DNA from: Winogradskyella ursingii
Lineage (GTDB): Bacteria; Bacteroidota; Bacteroidia; Flavobacteriales; Flavobacteriaceae
DNA: 64,000 nucleotides
Assembly: GCF_013403975.1 (NCBI RefSeq)
Contig: NZ_JABFDH010000001.1
Coordinates: 372,001-436,000, forward strand
Direction of reading: 5' to 3'
Of the stretch, positions 33,766-42,994 are shown piece by piece. Numbering within the stretch: position 1 is the stretch's first letter; every line of letters starts with the position of its first letter. The notes under the pieces are model-generated. The model was given only the letters and a program-made list of their open reading frames with translations. It did not search any database and was not told where the DNA came from. The position numbers and the translations under genes were made by a program.

Positions 33766-36153
33766 GTGTTGGCTGTGGATGTAAACGACAATCTCGAATC
33801 ACCTTTTCATATTAAGATCAGTTTCAATAAATTATTGAATCAATATGATGAGCTAATAAGTAACGATGATGATTTTATCGCTGCCAATGCACGACGTGTT
33901 TTAAAAATAGCCGAAAATCATCCAACTCTAAGAAAAGGGTTCAGTGATCTGAGCCTTATCGATAAGTATAACTTAGAAATACAGGGAATTCTTCAAGATG
34001 CATTTAACCCTTTATTGACAAAGAATGAAATAAAGGCCGCGTCCGTTCCTTTTCATGATGTGCTTTTTAACATGTCTGACCGTTTTAAAACTATTGTCGA
34101 AACCGCAGGTGAAGATTTTGAACTCAAAATAAAAAATATGCCTACGGATGATATTTACATTGTGGCATGCACTATAATTTTGAGTTTGTGTTACGATTTT
34201 CAAATTAATTTTAAACGTCCTTTTTTATATGAAATTCCTGATGCCAATGGCATCATGCGTTATTATAAAATTCTTTATAATGCAGATTTTATTGAAATCA
34301 CACCAAACGAAAATGCTGTAAAAATTACAGATAAAGACGTGGATGAATTGCTTGATAATTTCGAGAATATCGATCTGTGGAAAGAAAAATTTCCACCAAA
34401 CAGTTACGATTTCAAAGGCTTTGTGATTTCTAACATTTTTGACGTCACAGACGACCAGTCCATTTCTAATATAAAATCCAGCTTAATTGGCAGCGACAAA
34501 AGAAAAGACGAAGGTTTTATGGAAGGTTTTCATGAGATATTTAGGTCGCTATTTGGTCTCAAAGATATTCAAGTAGGTTTTTCCATTTACAATAAAGAAC
34601 ACGATAAATTTGAAAGGGTCTATGGTGTTGGCACAAACAGTTTTTTGCTAGATGAACGAGAAACTGCAAATTGCTCTGATGCACTTTGTGAGTGGTCTTA
34701 CAATAAGTTGCTTAAGGAAAAGGAATACTTTTCTGTCTCCGATGTTGATGCAATATATAAGAGCGGAAAAGAGTGCGTGCCACACATAAAAGTTCTTCAT
34801 TCCCAAGGTATAAAAAGTGCCATTTTTGCACCTATTGCTAATGAAGAGGGGTTAATGGGAATTTTAGAAATAGTTTCTAAAAAATCAAAGGTTTTAAATA
34901 GCGTTATTGCTAATAAATTGGTCGATGTAATGCCATTTATAGTTTCTGCTGTAGAACGTTCTAAATCGGAAGAAGAAAATCTTATTGAAGCTATAATTCA
35001 AAAAGAGTGTACGGCAATTCATCCAAGTGTGCACTGGAAGTTTGTTGAGGAAGCTAAACGCTATATCAAAACTCAAATGGATATTGGCGAACCACCTACT
35101 TTTAGAAAAATTGCTTTTGAAGATGTATATCCTTTGTTTGGTCAAATTGACGTAAAAGGCTCTTCGGAAGCACGAAATTCAGCCACTAAAAAAGACTTAG
35201 CGCTACAACTATCACTGGCAGGAAAAATTTTGGATACGATTACGGATCTGCAGCAAATGCCAATTTATGAACAGGTAAAATTTCAGATTTCAGCTTATGC
35301 TTCGGATATAAAAAATAATTTTCAGGTCGACAGCGAGCACGATATTACTGAATTTTTGAAGAATGATGTAAAACCCATTTTAAAGCTTATTGCAAAATCC
35401 CATTCTTCTGCATTAGCAGATATTGAAGATTATTTCAATAAAATTGATACGGAATTAGGCGTCATCTATTTTTATAGAAAGCATTATGATGATACGGTAA
35501 AATTAATAAATACGAACATGTCTTCTATGTTAGACGAAAAGCAGACTGAAGCTCAAAAAATGTATCCACATTTTTTTGAACGTTTTAAAACAGATGGTGT
35601 AGAACATAACATGTACATTGGTGAGACGATCACCAAAGAGGATAACTTTAATCCGATATATCTTTATAATCTGCGGTTATGGCAATTGCAGGTTATGTGT
35701 GAAATGGAAAATGCTTATTATCAAAACCAACACGAATATCCAATTGCTTTAGATGTAGCCTCAATGGTCTTGGTTTTTAACCAGCCATTATCTATCAGGT
35801 TTAGGATGGACGAAAAACGCTTTGATGTAGATGGTACTTACAATGCGAGATATGAGGTCGTAAAAAAACGTGTGGATAAAGCCTTTATTAAAGGCACGGA
35901 AGAGCGCATTACGGATAAAGGTAAACTAACCATTGTGTATTCACAAAAGGAGGACGAGGAAGAGTATTTGAGATATATTAAATTTTTACAATCTAAGCAT
36001 ATTCTCGATGAGAATATAGAGTTTTTAGTACTGGAAGACCTGCAAGGGGTAACTGGTCTCAAAGCTTTGAGAATTGGTGTGCTGTACCACAAGGATAAAG
36101 ACAATAAAAAATTCTATACATATAAGGATTTAATGCAAACCATTACATCCTAA
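33766..36153 (+). CDS. GAF-domain protein of unknown function
   Basis: A 795-residue cytoplasmic protein with no signal peptide or membrane helix. A GAF-like domain is visible at about 250-397 (FSIYNKEHDKFERVYGVG to IFAPIANEEGLMGILEIVSKK), followed by long helical segments. Nothing catalytic (kinase, cyclase, GGDEF) is seen after it, so it may bind a small ligand or another protein. The first codon is GTG with no ATG nearby; conserved-looking sequence starts at SPFHIKISFNKLL, so the start must be close to this point. Its 3' end overlaps the convergent HD/Pycsar-effector-like gene by 11 bp. Confidence 0.6.
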   Translation: MLAVDVNDNLESPFHIKISFNKLLNQYDELISNDDDFIAANARRVLKIAENHPTLRKGFSDLSLIDKYNLEIQGILQDAFNPLLTKNEIKAASVPFHDVLFNMSDRFKTIVETAGEDFELKIKNMPTDDIYIVACTIILSLCYDFQINFKRPFLYEIPDANGIMRYYKILYNADFIEITPNENAVKITDKDVDELLDNFENIDLWKEKFPPNSYDFKGFVISNIFDVTDDQSISNIKSSLIGSDKRKDEGFMEGFHEIFRSLFGLKDIQVGFSIYNKEHDKFERVYGVGTNSFLLDERETANCSDALCEWSYNKLLKEKEYFSVSDVDAIYKSGKECVPHIKVLHSQGIKSAIFAPIANEEGLMGILEIVSKKSKVLNSVIANKLVDVMPFIVSAVERSKSEEENLIEAIIQKECTAIHPSVHWKFVEEAKRYIKTQMDIGEPPTFRKIAFEDVYPLFGQIDVKGSSEARNSATKKDLALQLSLAGKILDTITDLQQMPIYEQVKFQISAYASDIKNNFQVDSEHDITEFLKNDVKPILKLIAKSHSSALADIEDYFNKIDTELGVIYFYRKHYDDTVKLINTNMSSMLDEKQTEAQKMYPHFFERFKTDGVEHNMYIGETITKEDNFNPIYLYNLRLWQLQVMCEMENAYYQNQHEYPIALDVASMVLVFNQPLSIRFRMDEKRFDVDGTYNARYEVVKKRVDKAFIKGTEERITDKGKLTIVYSQKEDEEEYLRYIKFLQSKHILDENIEFLVLEDLQGVTGLKALRIGVLYHKDKDNKKFYTYKDLMQTITS

Positions 36154-37420
36154 AAACTAAATTTTCATCTTCAAATTCATCGAAAACTGAAGATGTGGTC
36201 GCTGGTAGCTCATCTTTTAAAACATCTTCAAGCTCGGCATCATTTGTTTTTAATGCTACAGCAAAATATATGACAGAAACTATAATGCCAGTCATAAAAA
36301 CGGTATAAGTAATTCTTAAAATTCTGTATTTGCGTTCAAGCACTACTCCCAAAAAATAAAGGTCTTTTGTAAGAGAACTATAAACATAATCTTTGTCTTT
36401 AAGTAATTCTTCAATAGCCCATTCAAAATCTTCCAATTTCATTTTATGAAAGTTTCCAAAAAATGTAAGGTTCACAGATTTATTGGCCACGTCTTCTTTG
36501 GTAAATTCTCCCGAAGTTACATTTGGTCGTGTTGCTATTATGGACATAATCATGGAAATAACACAGAACAATGTGAATATGGCCGTAGGATATATTAAAT
36601 AGGCGTTGGTGTCTAATTTAGAAATTAAATTTGCCAATACCAATGAAATAATAATTGCGTTTACGGATAATAGGATGTTGGCTTTTGTATCTGCAATATC
36701 ACTCAGTTTTATGTGGTTTCTTAAAGCCACGCGATAAAAAGTTTGGATACCGCGCTCAGGGCTTTCGTTTTTATATTGAGCTTTGTATTTGGCCTTTATT
36801 TCTTCTTTTTTATATTTCTTTTTTTGCTTCTTCTTAGCTTTCATCAGTTTGGCAAGATTTTTTTCTTTTTGGGATTGCCAAGCTTTTAAAGGGTAATCCG
36901 TATAGAACTGATGAGTTTTAGCTAGTACTCTAATGTTTTCGTTTCGCCATTCGGTCGGTGTGAAGGTGGCTCTGCCTTGAAGCTCTAATTCCTTTCTTAA
37001 AAACTCACTGGCTTCTTCAAAGTAATCTTTTCCAAAATGTGAAGCATCTGCATCTTTCAGTATTTTTTCAAGTTGATTTTTTGGCTCTGCATCAAACTTT
37101 GTAGCCATAATACAATCTGAAACTGCTTTTATGATTTTTTCGTCAGCATCTTGCTCTTTCAAAAATTCAGTGGCGATTTTAACACTTTCTTTTTCATGAT
37201 CCTCCCAACCTTTAACATATCCCACATCATGCAATAGAGCCGATAATTCTAATATAAGAATTTCGTCATCGCTCAAATCTGAGTTTTCAATAATTTCCCT
37301 TGTGCTTCTTAATACACGTTCTGTGTGGGTGTAATTATGATAGATGTATGAATTTGATAGTTTATCCTTAAACAATTCAAATACAAATTCTTGAGTATTT
37401 TCAACAAGCTTTTTAGCCAT
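36143..37420 (-). CDS. HD-domain protein with Pycsar-effector-type (PycTM-like) membrane region
   Basis: A 425-residue protein. Residues about 20-125 form an HD phosphohydrolase domain with candidate metal ligands H32, H64-D65 (ALLHDVGY) and D124 (LKDADASHFG). After a very basic linker (190-215), residues 225-395 match the family called Pycsar effector in other bacteria: FYRVALRNHIKLSDIADTKANILLSVNAIIISL, helices at about 247-268 and 276-296, then a cytoplasmic stretch and a last helix at 368-390. In true Pycsar defence a cyclase makes cCMP or cUMP that activates such a membrane protein. Here no cyclase is adjacent. A hydrolase fused to the effector could mean self-limited nucleotide signalling, which is inference. 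Confidence 0.75.
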   Translation of the reverse strand: MAKKLVENTQEFVFELFKDKLSNSYIYHNYTHTERVLRSTREIIENSDLSDDEILILELSALLHDVGYVKGWEDHEKESVKIATEFLKEQDADEKIIKAVSDCIMATKFDAEPKNQLEKILKDADASHFGKDYFEEASEFLRKELELQGRATFTPTEWRNENIRVLAKTHQFYTDYPLKAWQSQKEKNLAKLMKAKKKQKKKYKKEEIKAKYKAQYKNESPERGIQTFYRVALRNHIKLSDIADTKANILLSVNAIIISLVLANLISKLDTNAYLIYPTAIFTLFCVISMIMSIIATRPNVTSGEFTKEDVANKSVNLTFFGNFHKMKLEDFEWAIEELLKDKDYVYSSLTKDLYFLGVVLERKYRILRITYTVFMTGIIVSVIYFAVALKTNDAELEDVLKDELPATTSSVFDEFEDENLVFRM

Positions 37421-37602
37421 GGGTTTTGATAGTTTTTAATCAATGTGAAATTACGAAAAATATAAGACTTAACATTTCCTTTAGCATATGAGTTACAATG
37501 AAATCGTATTTTTATAATTATTACATAAATTGTGAATTAACTTGCTTGTAACAGTAGATTAAATGAACATTTTCGTTAAAAAAGTGAATCTAAACACTTG
37601 AA

Positions 37603-39165
37603 ATGAAACTCAATATAAACGATACTTTTAACAAAGAACTACCTTCTGATCCTGAGCTTAGCAATGAAAGGCGACAGGTTGCGCAGGCCACGCATTCTTA
37701 CGTGGAGCCAGTCGTGCCAACTCACCCAAAACTTATTCATTTTAGTAATGAGATGGTAGAGGCTATTGGTCTGACTGAAGAAGAAGCTAAGTCAAAAGAG
37801 TTCCTAGAGATTTTTTCAGGCTCAAAGATTTACCCTCAAACCAGACCCTACGCTATGGCTTATGCAGGTCATCAGTTCGGTAATTGGGCAGGACAATTGG
37901 GTGATGGTCGTGCTATTAACTTATTTGAAGTAAAACACAACAAAAAGCGTTGGTCCCTGCAACTCAAAGGTTCTGGAGAAACGCCATATTCGCGACAAGG
38001 CGATGGTCTGGCAGTTCTAAGATCTTCTATTAGAGAATATTTATGCAGCGAGGCCATGCACCATTTAGGTGTGCCGACAACACGTGCCTTAAGTTTAATG
38101 CTATCTGGAGACGATGTGTTAAGAGATATTTTGTACGATGGAAATCCTGCTTATGAAAAAGGGGCCATCGTTTGTAGAGTTGCACCGAGCTTTATTAGAT
38201 TTGGTAATTTTGAGTTGTTCGCGGCCAGAAACGATACAAAAAATTTAAAAAAATTAACCGATTACACGATAAAACATTTTTATCCTCATTTAGATGGAGC
38301 TACAAAGGAAACATACATCAAATTTTTTAAAGAAGTTGCCGACAGAACACTTGAAATGGTTGTGCATTGGCAGCGTGTAGGATTTGTGCATGGGGTTATG
38401 AATACAGATAATATGTCTATTTTAGGATTGACCATAGATTATGGACCATACGGATGGCTTGAAGGGTTTGATTTTGGGTGGACTCCAAATACCACCGATA
38501 AACAGAATAAACGTTACAGATTCGGAAATCAACCCAATATAGGACTTTGGAATCTGTTGCAATTAGCCAACGCACTCTTTCCATTGGTTGAAGATGCCGA
38601 ACCATTTGAAAAATTATTGAATGCCTACGGAAGTAATTTTGAAAAGCAATCACTAGAAATGATGCATTCTAAATTGGGACTAAAAATTGTGTCAGAAGAA
38701 AATGGGAAACTTTTTGCCGATTTAGAAGAAAATTTGGTAGCTACCGAAACTGACATGACTATCTTTTTCAGATTATTATCTAATTTGAAAAAGGGACAAC
38801 CCGACAAAAGTCTGGAGACTGTAGCAAAAGCATTTTACAACCCAAATGAGATTAATTCAGAAATAGAGGAAAGATGGAAAGTTTGGTTTAAGGCTTACGA
38901 CTTAAAATTACAGGAAGAAAATGATAAAGACGATACTCGTAAAGCCTCAATGAATGCAGTGAATCCTAAATATGTACTGAGAAATTATATGGCTCAACTC
39001 GCCATAGATAAAGCAGATATGGGTGATTATGAATTAATAGACGAATTATTTAATCTTTTGAAAAGGCCATACGATGAACAACCCGAAAACGAAAAATGGT
39101 TTGCCAAAAGACCAGAATGGGCAAGACACAAAGTGGGCTGTTCAATGTTGTCCTGCAGTTCGTAA
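37603..39165 (+). CDS. selO: SelO-family protein adenylyltransferase (YdiU)
   Basis: Pseudokinase-fold enzyme that transfers AMP to Ser/Thr/Tyr side chains of proteins, linked in bacteria to oxidative stress and S-glutathionylation. The 520 residues contain the family hallmarks AGHQFGNWAGQLGDGRA, LQLKGSGETPYSR.GDG, and HGVMNTDNMSILGLTIDYGPYG with the Asn and Asp used for metal and nucleotide binding. It ends CSMLSCSS: the selenocysteine of animal SelO is a plain cysteine here, as in other bacteria. It heads a same-strand run of stress-linked genes. Confidence 0.93.
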   Translation: MKLNINDTFNKELPSDPELSNERRQVAQATHSYVEPVVPTHPKLIHFSNEMVEAIGLTEEEAKSKEFLEIFSGSKIYPQTRPYAMAYAGHQFGNWAGQLGDGRAINLFEVKHNKKRWSLQLKGSGETPYSRQGDGLAVLRSSIREYLCSEAMHHLGVPTTRALSLMLSGDDVLRDILYDGNPAYEKGAIVCRVAPSFIRFGNFELFAARNDTKNLKKLTDYTIKHFYPHLDGATKETYIKFFKEVADRTLEMVVHWQRVGFVHGVMNTDNMSILGLTIDYGPYGWLEGFDFGWTPNTTDKQNKRYRFGNQPNIGLWNLLQLANALFPLVEDAEPFEKLLNAYGSNFEKQSLEMMHSKLGLKIVSEENGKLFADLEENLVATETDMTIFFRLLSNLKKGQPDKSLETVAKAFYNPNEINSEIEERWKVWFKAYDLKLQEENDKDDTRKASMNAVNPKYVLRNYMAQLAIDKADMGDYELIDELFNLLKRPYDEQPENEKWFAKRPEWARHKVGCSMLSCSS

Positions 39166-39181
39166 ATAAATTAATAATAAA

Positions 39182-39220
39182 GACCTTTTTGGTGGCTGAA
39201 ATTATCGAAGCCAAAAGGTC
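39182..39220 (+). terminator. Hairpin after selO
   Basis: GACCTTTT pairs with AAAAGGTC, with inner GGCT/AGCC pairs. There is no clear T-run after it, so it may be a transcript-end stabiliser and not a full terminator. Confidence 0.35.
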
Positions 39221-39236
39221 ATAAAAACAAATAAAA

Positions 39237-39518
39237 ATGAAAGCAATTTGGAATAATGTAGTTATAGCAGAAAGTGATGATACCGTCGTAGTAGAAGGAA
39301 ATCATTACTTTCCTATAGGGAGTATTAACGACGAATTTTTTAAACCGAGCGATTCTTCTTCCGTTTGCCAGTGGAAAGGTACCGCATCTTACTACACCAT
39401 TAAAGTTGGTGATAAAGAAAATATTGATGCTGCTTGGTACTATCTCAATCCGTCAGAAGAGGCCATGGAAATTGAAAACAGAATTGCGTTTTGGAAAGGC
39501 GTTGAGGTTGTAGAATAA
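39237..39518 (+). CDS. DUF427 domain-containing protein
   Basis: A 93-residue protein that is a single DUF427 domain: MKAIWNNVVIAESDDTVVVEGNHYFP at the start and TIKVGDKENIDAAWYYLNPSEEA in the middle, ending with AFWKGVEV. Family members are small barrel proteins of unsettled function, often next to redox or stress genes. It lies between selO and a hydrolase/OsmC gene on the same strand. Confidence 0.85.
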   Translation: MKAIWNNVVIAESDDTVVVEGNHYFPIGSINDEFFKPSDSSSVCQWKGTASYYTIKVGDKENIDAAWYYLNPSEEAMEIENRIAFWKGVEVVE

Positions 39519-39609
39519 ATAATCAATTTATGTTAGTTGCTCTTATATCTATTAGGTATTATTAATCTGGTAGTTGTTAATTAGTGGACTTAAAATTTAA
39601 CAAGTTATA

Positions 39610-40824
39610 ATGAAGTCTCAAAAACTTAAAATCGAAAACAGAAAAGGTTTAGTATTAAATGCCTATTTGGAATTGCCAGCCAACCAAAAGCCTAATTACT
39701 ACGCTATTTTTGCACATTGCTTTACATGCAGCAGCAATCTTAATGCTGTAAAGCATGTTAGCAGAGCCTTAACCAACGACGGTTTTGCAGTTGTGCGTTT
39801 TGATTTTACAGGTTTGGGACGAAGTGAAGGCGAATTTTCAGACAGTCATTTTTCAGCAAATGTTGAGGATTTATTAGATGTTCACGCTTATATATCAGAA
39901 CATTATTACTCACCGACCCTATTGGTCGGTCATTCATTGGGAGGCGCAGCGGTTTTGGTTGCGGCATCAAAATTGAAAGAGGTAAAAGCAGTTGCAACAG
40001 TTGGTGCGCCATCGACCGTGGACCATGTTAAGCACTTGTTTTCTCATCAAATTAATGAGATTGACGATCAGGAAGTTGAGGTAAATATTGGTGGCAGGCC
40101 TTTTGTAATTAATAATGATTTTGTAAAAGAATTTGACAATACGGACTTGCCAAAAATAGTCAAAGAACTAAGAAAGCCATTACTCATTATGCATTCCCCT
40201 TTTGATAAAATTGTGGGAATAGAAAATGCGAAGGAATTATATCTGCAAGCGCACCATCCTAAAAGTTTTGTCACATTAGATGATGCCGACCATTTATTAA
40301 CTGATGAAAAAGACAGTAAATATGTAGGTGAAGTCATTGGCACTTGGGCAAAGCGCTATTTCCCGAAAGAAGAGAACGTTATGCTCGATACAGAGGGAGA
40401 ACAATTAGTAGGACATCTCAATATTAAGGAGGACAATTTCACAACTACAATTCAAACTAAAAACCACACTTTTATCGCAGATGAACCTAAAAGTGTTGGA
40501 GGAGAGGATTTTGGGCCGTCGCCATACGAATATCTCAATGCAGCTTTGGCAGCTTGCACTGTAATGACACTTAAACTATATGCAGAGCGTAAAAAATGGG
40601 ATTTAGAAGAAGTCTTTGTCTATATTTCACATTCTAGAAAACATAGCGAAGACTTAAAAGTAAAAACAGGGAAATCTAAATATTTAGACCACATAAATAA
40701 GAAATTAAAGTTTGTTGGTGATTTAACTACCGAGCAAAAGGAACGTCTAAAAGAGATTGCTTCTCGATGTCCAGTACATAAAACTATTGCCAGTGAAGTT
40801 GTTTTCGATACACAAATCATATAA
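39610..40824 (+). CDS. Bifunctional alpha/beta hydrolase/OsmC-family protein
   Basis: A 404-residue fusion. Residues about 1-255 are an alpha/beta hydrolase with nucleophile elbow GHSLGG (S109) and a likely acid/His pair in DDADHLL. Residues about 265-404 are an OsmC/Ohr-type thiol peroxidase domain with both redox cysteines, [15 protein letters not shown] and [10 protein letters not shown]. OsmC-type domains reduce organic hydroperoxides. Attachment to a hydrolase suggests release and detoxification of a peroxidised acyl group; this is inferred. The fusion is known as a family. Confidence 0.9.
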   Translation: MKSQKLKIENRKGLVLNAYLELPANQKPNYYAIFAHCFTCSSNLNAVKHVSRALTNDGFAVVRFDFTGLGRSEGEFSDSHFSANVEDLLDVHAYISEHYYSPTLLVGHSLGGAAVLVAASKLKEVKAVATVGAPSTVDHVKHLFSHQINEIDDQEVEVNIGGRPFVINNDFVKEFDNTDLPKIVKELRKPLLIMHSPFDKIVGIENAKELYLQAHHPKSFVTLDDADHLLTDEKDSKYVGEVIGTWAKRYFPKEENVMLDTEGEQLVGHLNIKEDNFTTTIQTKNHTFIADEPKSVGGEDFGPSPYEYLNAALAACTVMTLKLYAERKKWDLEEVFVYISHSRKHSEDLKVKTGKSKYLDHINKKLKFVGDLTTEQKERLKEIASRCPVHKTIASEVVFDTQII

Positions 40825-40833
40825 ATTTAAACA

Positions 40834-42000
40834 GTGCAAACTATAATAAAACCATCAGTAACAAAAGAACAGTTCTTGGAAGTCCGCCATAAAACGGAGA
40901 CCATTTGCAGTTCTTTAAAACCAGAGGATACATCTATACAGCCAGTTGAATTTGTCTCACCACCAAAATGGCATTTGGCGCATACAACATGGTTTTTTGA
41001 GCAATTTGTTTTAACCAAATTTAATAAGGATTACGAAGTTTTTCATGAGGATTATGCCTATTATTTTAACAGTTATTACAACAACGCAGGTGACCGAGTG
41101 ATTAGGAGTAATCGAGGATTGATGACAAGACCAACTCTAGGTGACGTATTTGAATACAGGAATTATGTCAATGAGGCTTTGGGCGAATTTCTTTCAAACG
41201 AAATTACAAATGAAGCTATCGAGATTGTTCAAATTGGACTTCAACATGAGCAACAGCATCAAGAACTTTTAATTTATGACATTAAATATATTTTTGGTAA
41301 TCAACCGTCGTTTCCAACGTTGGATTATCAAATAGGCTTAGATGAGGGGGTATCCGAACATGAATTTATAGATATCTCTGAGGGTATTTATGAAATAGGC
41401 CATAAAAATGAAGATTTTTGTTTTGATAATGAATTGGGTCGCCACAAAGTTTACCTTCAAGATTTTCAGATCTCTAACCGATTGGTCACTAATGGTGAGT
41501 TTCAGAAATTTATTGACGCAGGCGGTTATCAAGACTTCAATTTTTGGCACGCAGAAGGTTGGGATTTTGTGCAGGAACATAATCTTGAGGCGCCACAATA
41601 CTGGCATAAAAATCGAGGTAAATGGATGCAATATACGCTCAATGGTTTTGTAGAAGTGAATAAACTCTTACCTGTAAACCATATTAGCTTCTACGAAGCT
41701 TTTGCCTATGCGCAATGGAAAGATATGAGATTGCCAACTGAGTTTGAGTGGGAAGTCGCATCGTCTAATTTAAACTATGGACAATTATGGGAATGGACTA
41801 ATAGTGCTTATTTACAATACCCAAATTACAAAAAGGTAGAAGGTGCGTTAGGTGAATACAATGGTAAATTCATGGTTAACCAAATGGTGTTGAGAGGTGG
41901 ATCTATTGCCACAGCAGACGGTCATTGCAGACCAACTTACAGAAACTTTTTTCATCCTGAGATGCGTTGGTTGTTTTCAGGCATTAGATTAGCAAAATAA
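40834..42000 (+). CDS. egtB: Ergothioneine biosynthesis sulfoxide synthase EgtB
   Basis: Non-haem iron enzyme that joins a cysteine-type thiol to trimethyl-histidine (hercynine) with oxygen. The 388 residues have an N-terminal DinB-like domain with the iron-binding three-His set, H50 (WHLAHTTWFF), H138 and H142 (HEQQHQE). The FGE-sulfatase C-lectin-like domain lies at about 180-388, with HISFYEAFAYAQWKDMRLPTEFEWE and a C-terminal GIRLAK. The start is GTG at 40834, 9 bp after the preceding stop. egtD follows after 1 bp. No egtA, egtC or egtE is in the window, so the thiol donor (cysteine or gamma-glutamylcysteine) is open. Confidence 0.9.
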   Translation: MQTIIKPSVTKEQFLEVRHKTETICSSLKPEDTSIQPVEFVSPPKWHLAHTTWFFEQFVLTKFNKDYEVFHEDYAYYFNSYYNNAGDRVIRSNRGLMTRPTLGDVFEYRNYVNEALGEFLSNEITNEAIEIVQIGLQHEQQHQELLIYDIKYIFGNQPSFPTLDYQIGLDEGVSEHEFIDISEGIYEIGHKNEDFCFDNELGRHKVYLQDFQISNRLVTNGEFQKFIDAGGYQDFNFWHAEGWDFVQEHNLEAPQYWHKNRGKWMQYTLNGFVEVNKLLPVNHISFYEAFAYAQWKDMRLPTEFEWEVASSNLNYGQLWEWTNSAYLQYPNYKKVEGALGEYNGKFMVNQMVLRGGSIATADGHCRPTYRNFFHPEMRWLFSGIRLAK

Positions 42001-42001
42001 T

Positions 42002-42943
42002 ATGAACAATACTTTTGCACAAGATGTGCTAGACGGTCTCACGGCCAATAATAAATACCTTTCTTCCAAGTATTTTTACGATGACAATGGAAGTCGCATT
42101 TTTCAGGAAATAATGAAGATGCCTGAGTATTATCTCACGGATGCTGAATTTGAAATTCTGTCCATGCAATCCAAACAAATTGTTGAGGCACTTAATTTTT
42201 CTGGACCTTTCAACATTATTGAGCTAGGTGCTGGTGACGGTTTTAAAACCTTTAAACTTCTGGAGTTTTTGGTGAGCAATGATGTGGATTTCTATTATGT
42301 CCCAATTGACATCTCACAGGAGGCAATGCACATATTAGTGAATCGTTTGAAAGAACGGCTTCCAGATTTAAAAATTGACCCACAAGTAGGTGATTATTTT
42401 GAAGTCTTAAAAACTAATAGAAATAGTGCTTATCCAAGCTTACTTCTATTTTTAGGAGGTAATATAGGTAATTATTTAGAAGAAGATGTTGAAGAGCTTC
42501 TTGGGCTGTTCCATGAAAATATGAAGTCCAATGATAAACTTTTAATAGGCTTCGACTTGAAGAAAAATCCTATTATAATTCAAAATGCCTACTACGATAT
42601 CCATGGTATAACTAAACGTTTCAACTTAAATTTATTGTTAAGGATCAATCGAGAATTGGATGCCGATTTTAAAATAGATGATTTTGACTTTTATTGCCAT
42701 TACGATCCTCAAACGGGAAATGTAAAGAGTTATATCGTAAGCCTAAAAAAACAATCAGTAAATATAAAATCCTTAAATAAAACAATAAATTTTGATTACA
42801 ATGAATTGATTTGGACAGAGTTATCGAAAAAATATAGTTTGGACGAAATCAGTAACTTAGCAAAATCGTCTAAATTCAACTTAAATACCAATTTTCTAGA
42901 TTGTAAGCATTATTTTACAGATAGCCTTTGGACTAAAGACTAA
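42002..42943 (+). CDS. egtD: L-histidine N-alpha-methyltransferase EgtD
   Basis: Uses three SAM to turn histidine into hercynine, the first step of ergothioneine synthesis. The 313 residues show the family start SSKYFYDDNGSRIFQEIMKMPEYYLTDAE, the SAM-binding IIELGAGDGFKT, and LFLGGNIGNY. Length fits EgtD (about 320). It directly follows egtB, so both make one transcript. Members of this fold can methylate other amino acids, but the egtB partner fixes the role well. Confidence 0.92.
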   Translation: MNNTFAQDVLDGLTANNKYLSSKYFYDDNGSRIFQEIMKMPEYYLTDAEFEILSMQSKQIVEALNFSGPFNIIELGAGDGFKTFKLLEFLVSNDVDFYYVPIDISQEAMHILVNRLKERLPDLKIDPQVGDYFEVLKTNRNSAYPSLLLFLGGNIGNYLEEDVEELLGLFHENMKSNDKLLIGFDLKKNPIIIQNAYYDIHGITKRFNLNLLLRINRELDADFKIDDFDFYCHYDPQTGNVKSYIVSLKKQSVNIKSLNKTINFDYNELIWTELSKKYSLDEISNLAKSSKFNLNTNFLDCKHYFTDSLWTKD

Positions 42944-42994
42944 TCCAAAATAAAATAATGGTAAATGGTAAAATATACAAACCTTAACTACTAA

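Noticed and set aside
36143-37420. A complete Pycsar defence operon
   Set aside because: Only the effector-type membrane domain is present; no pyrimidine cyclase gene lies on either side.
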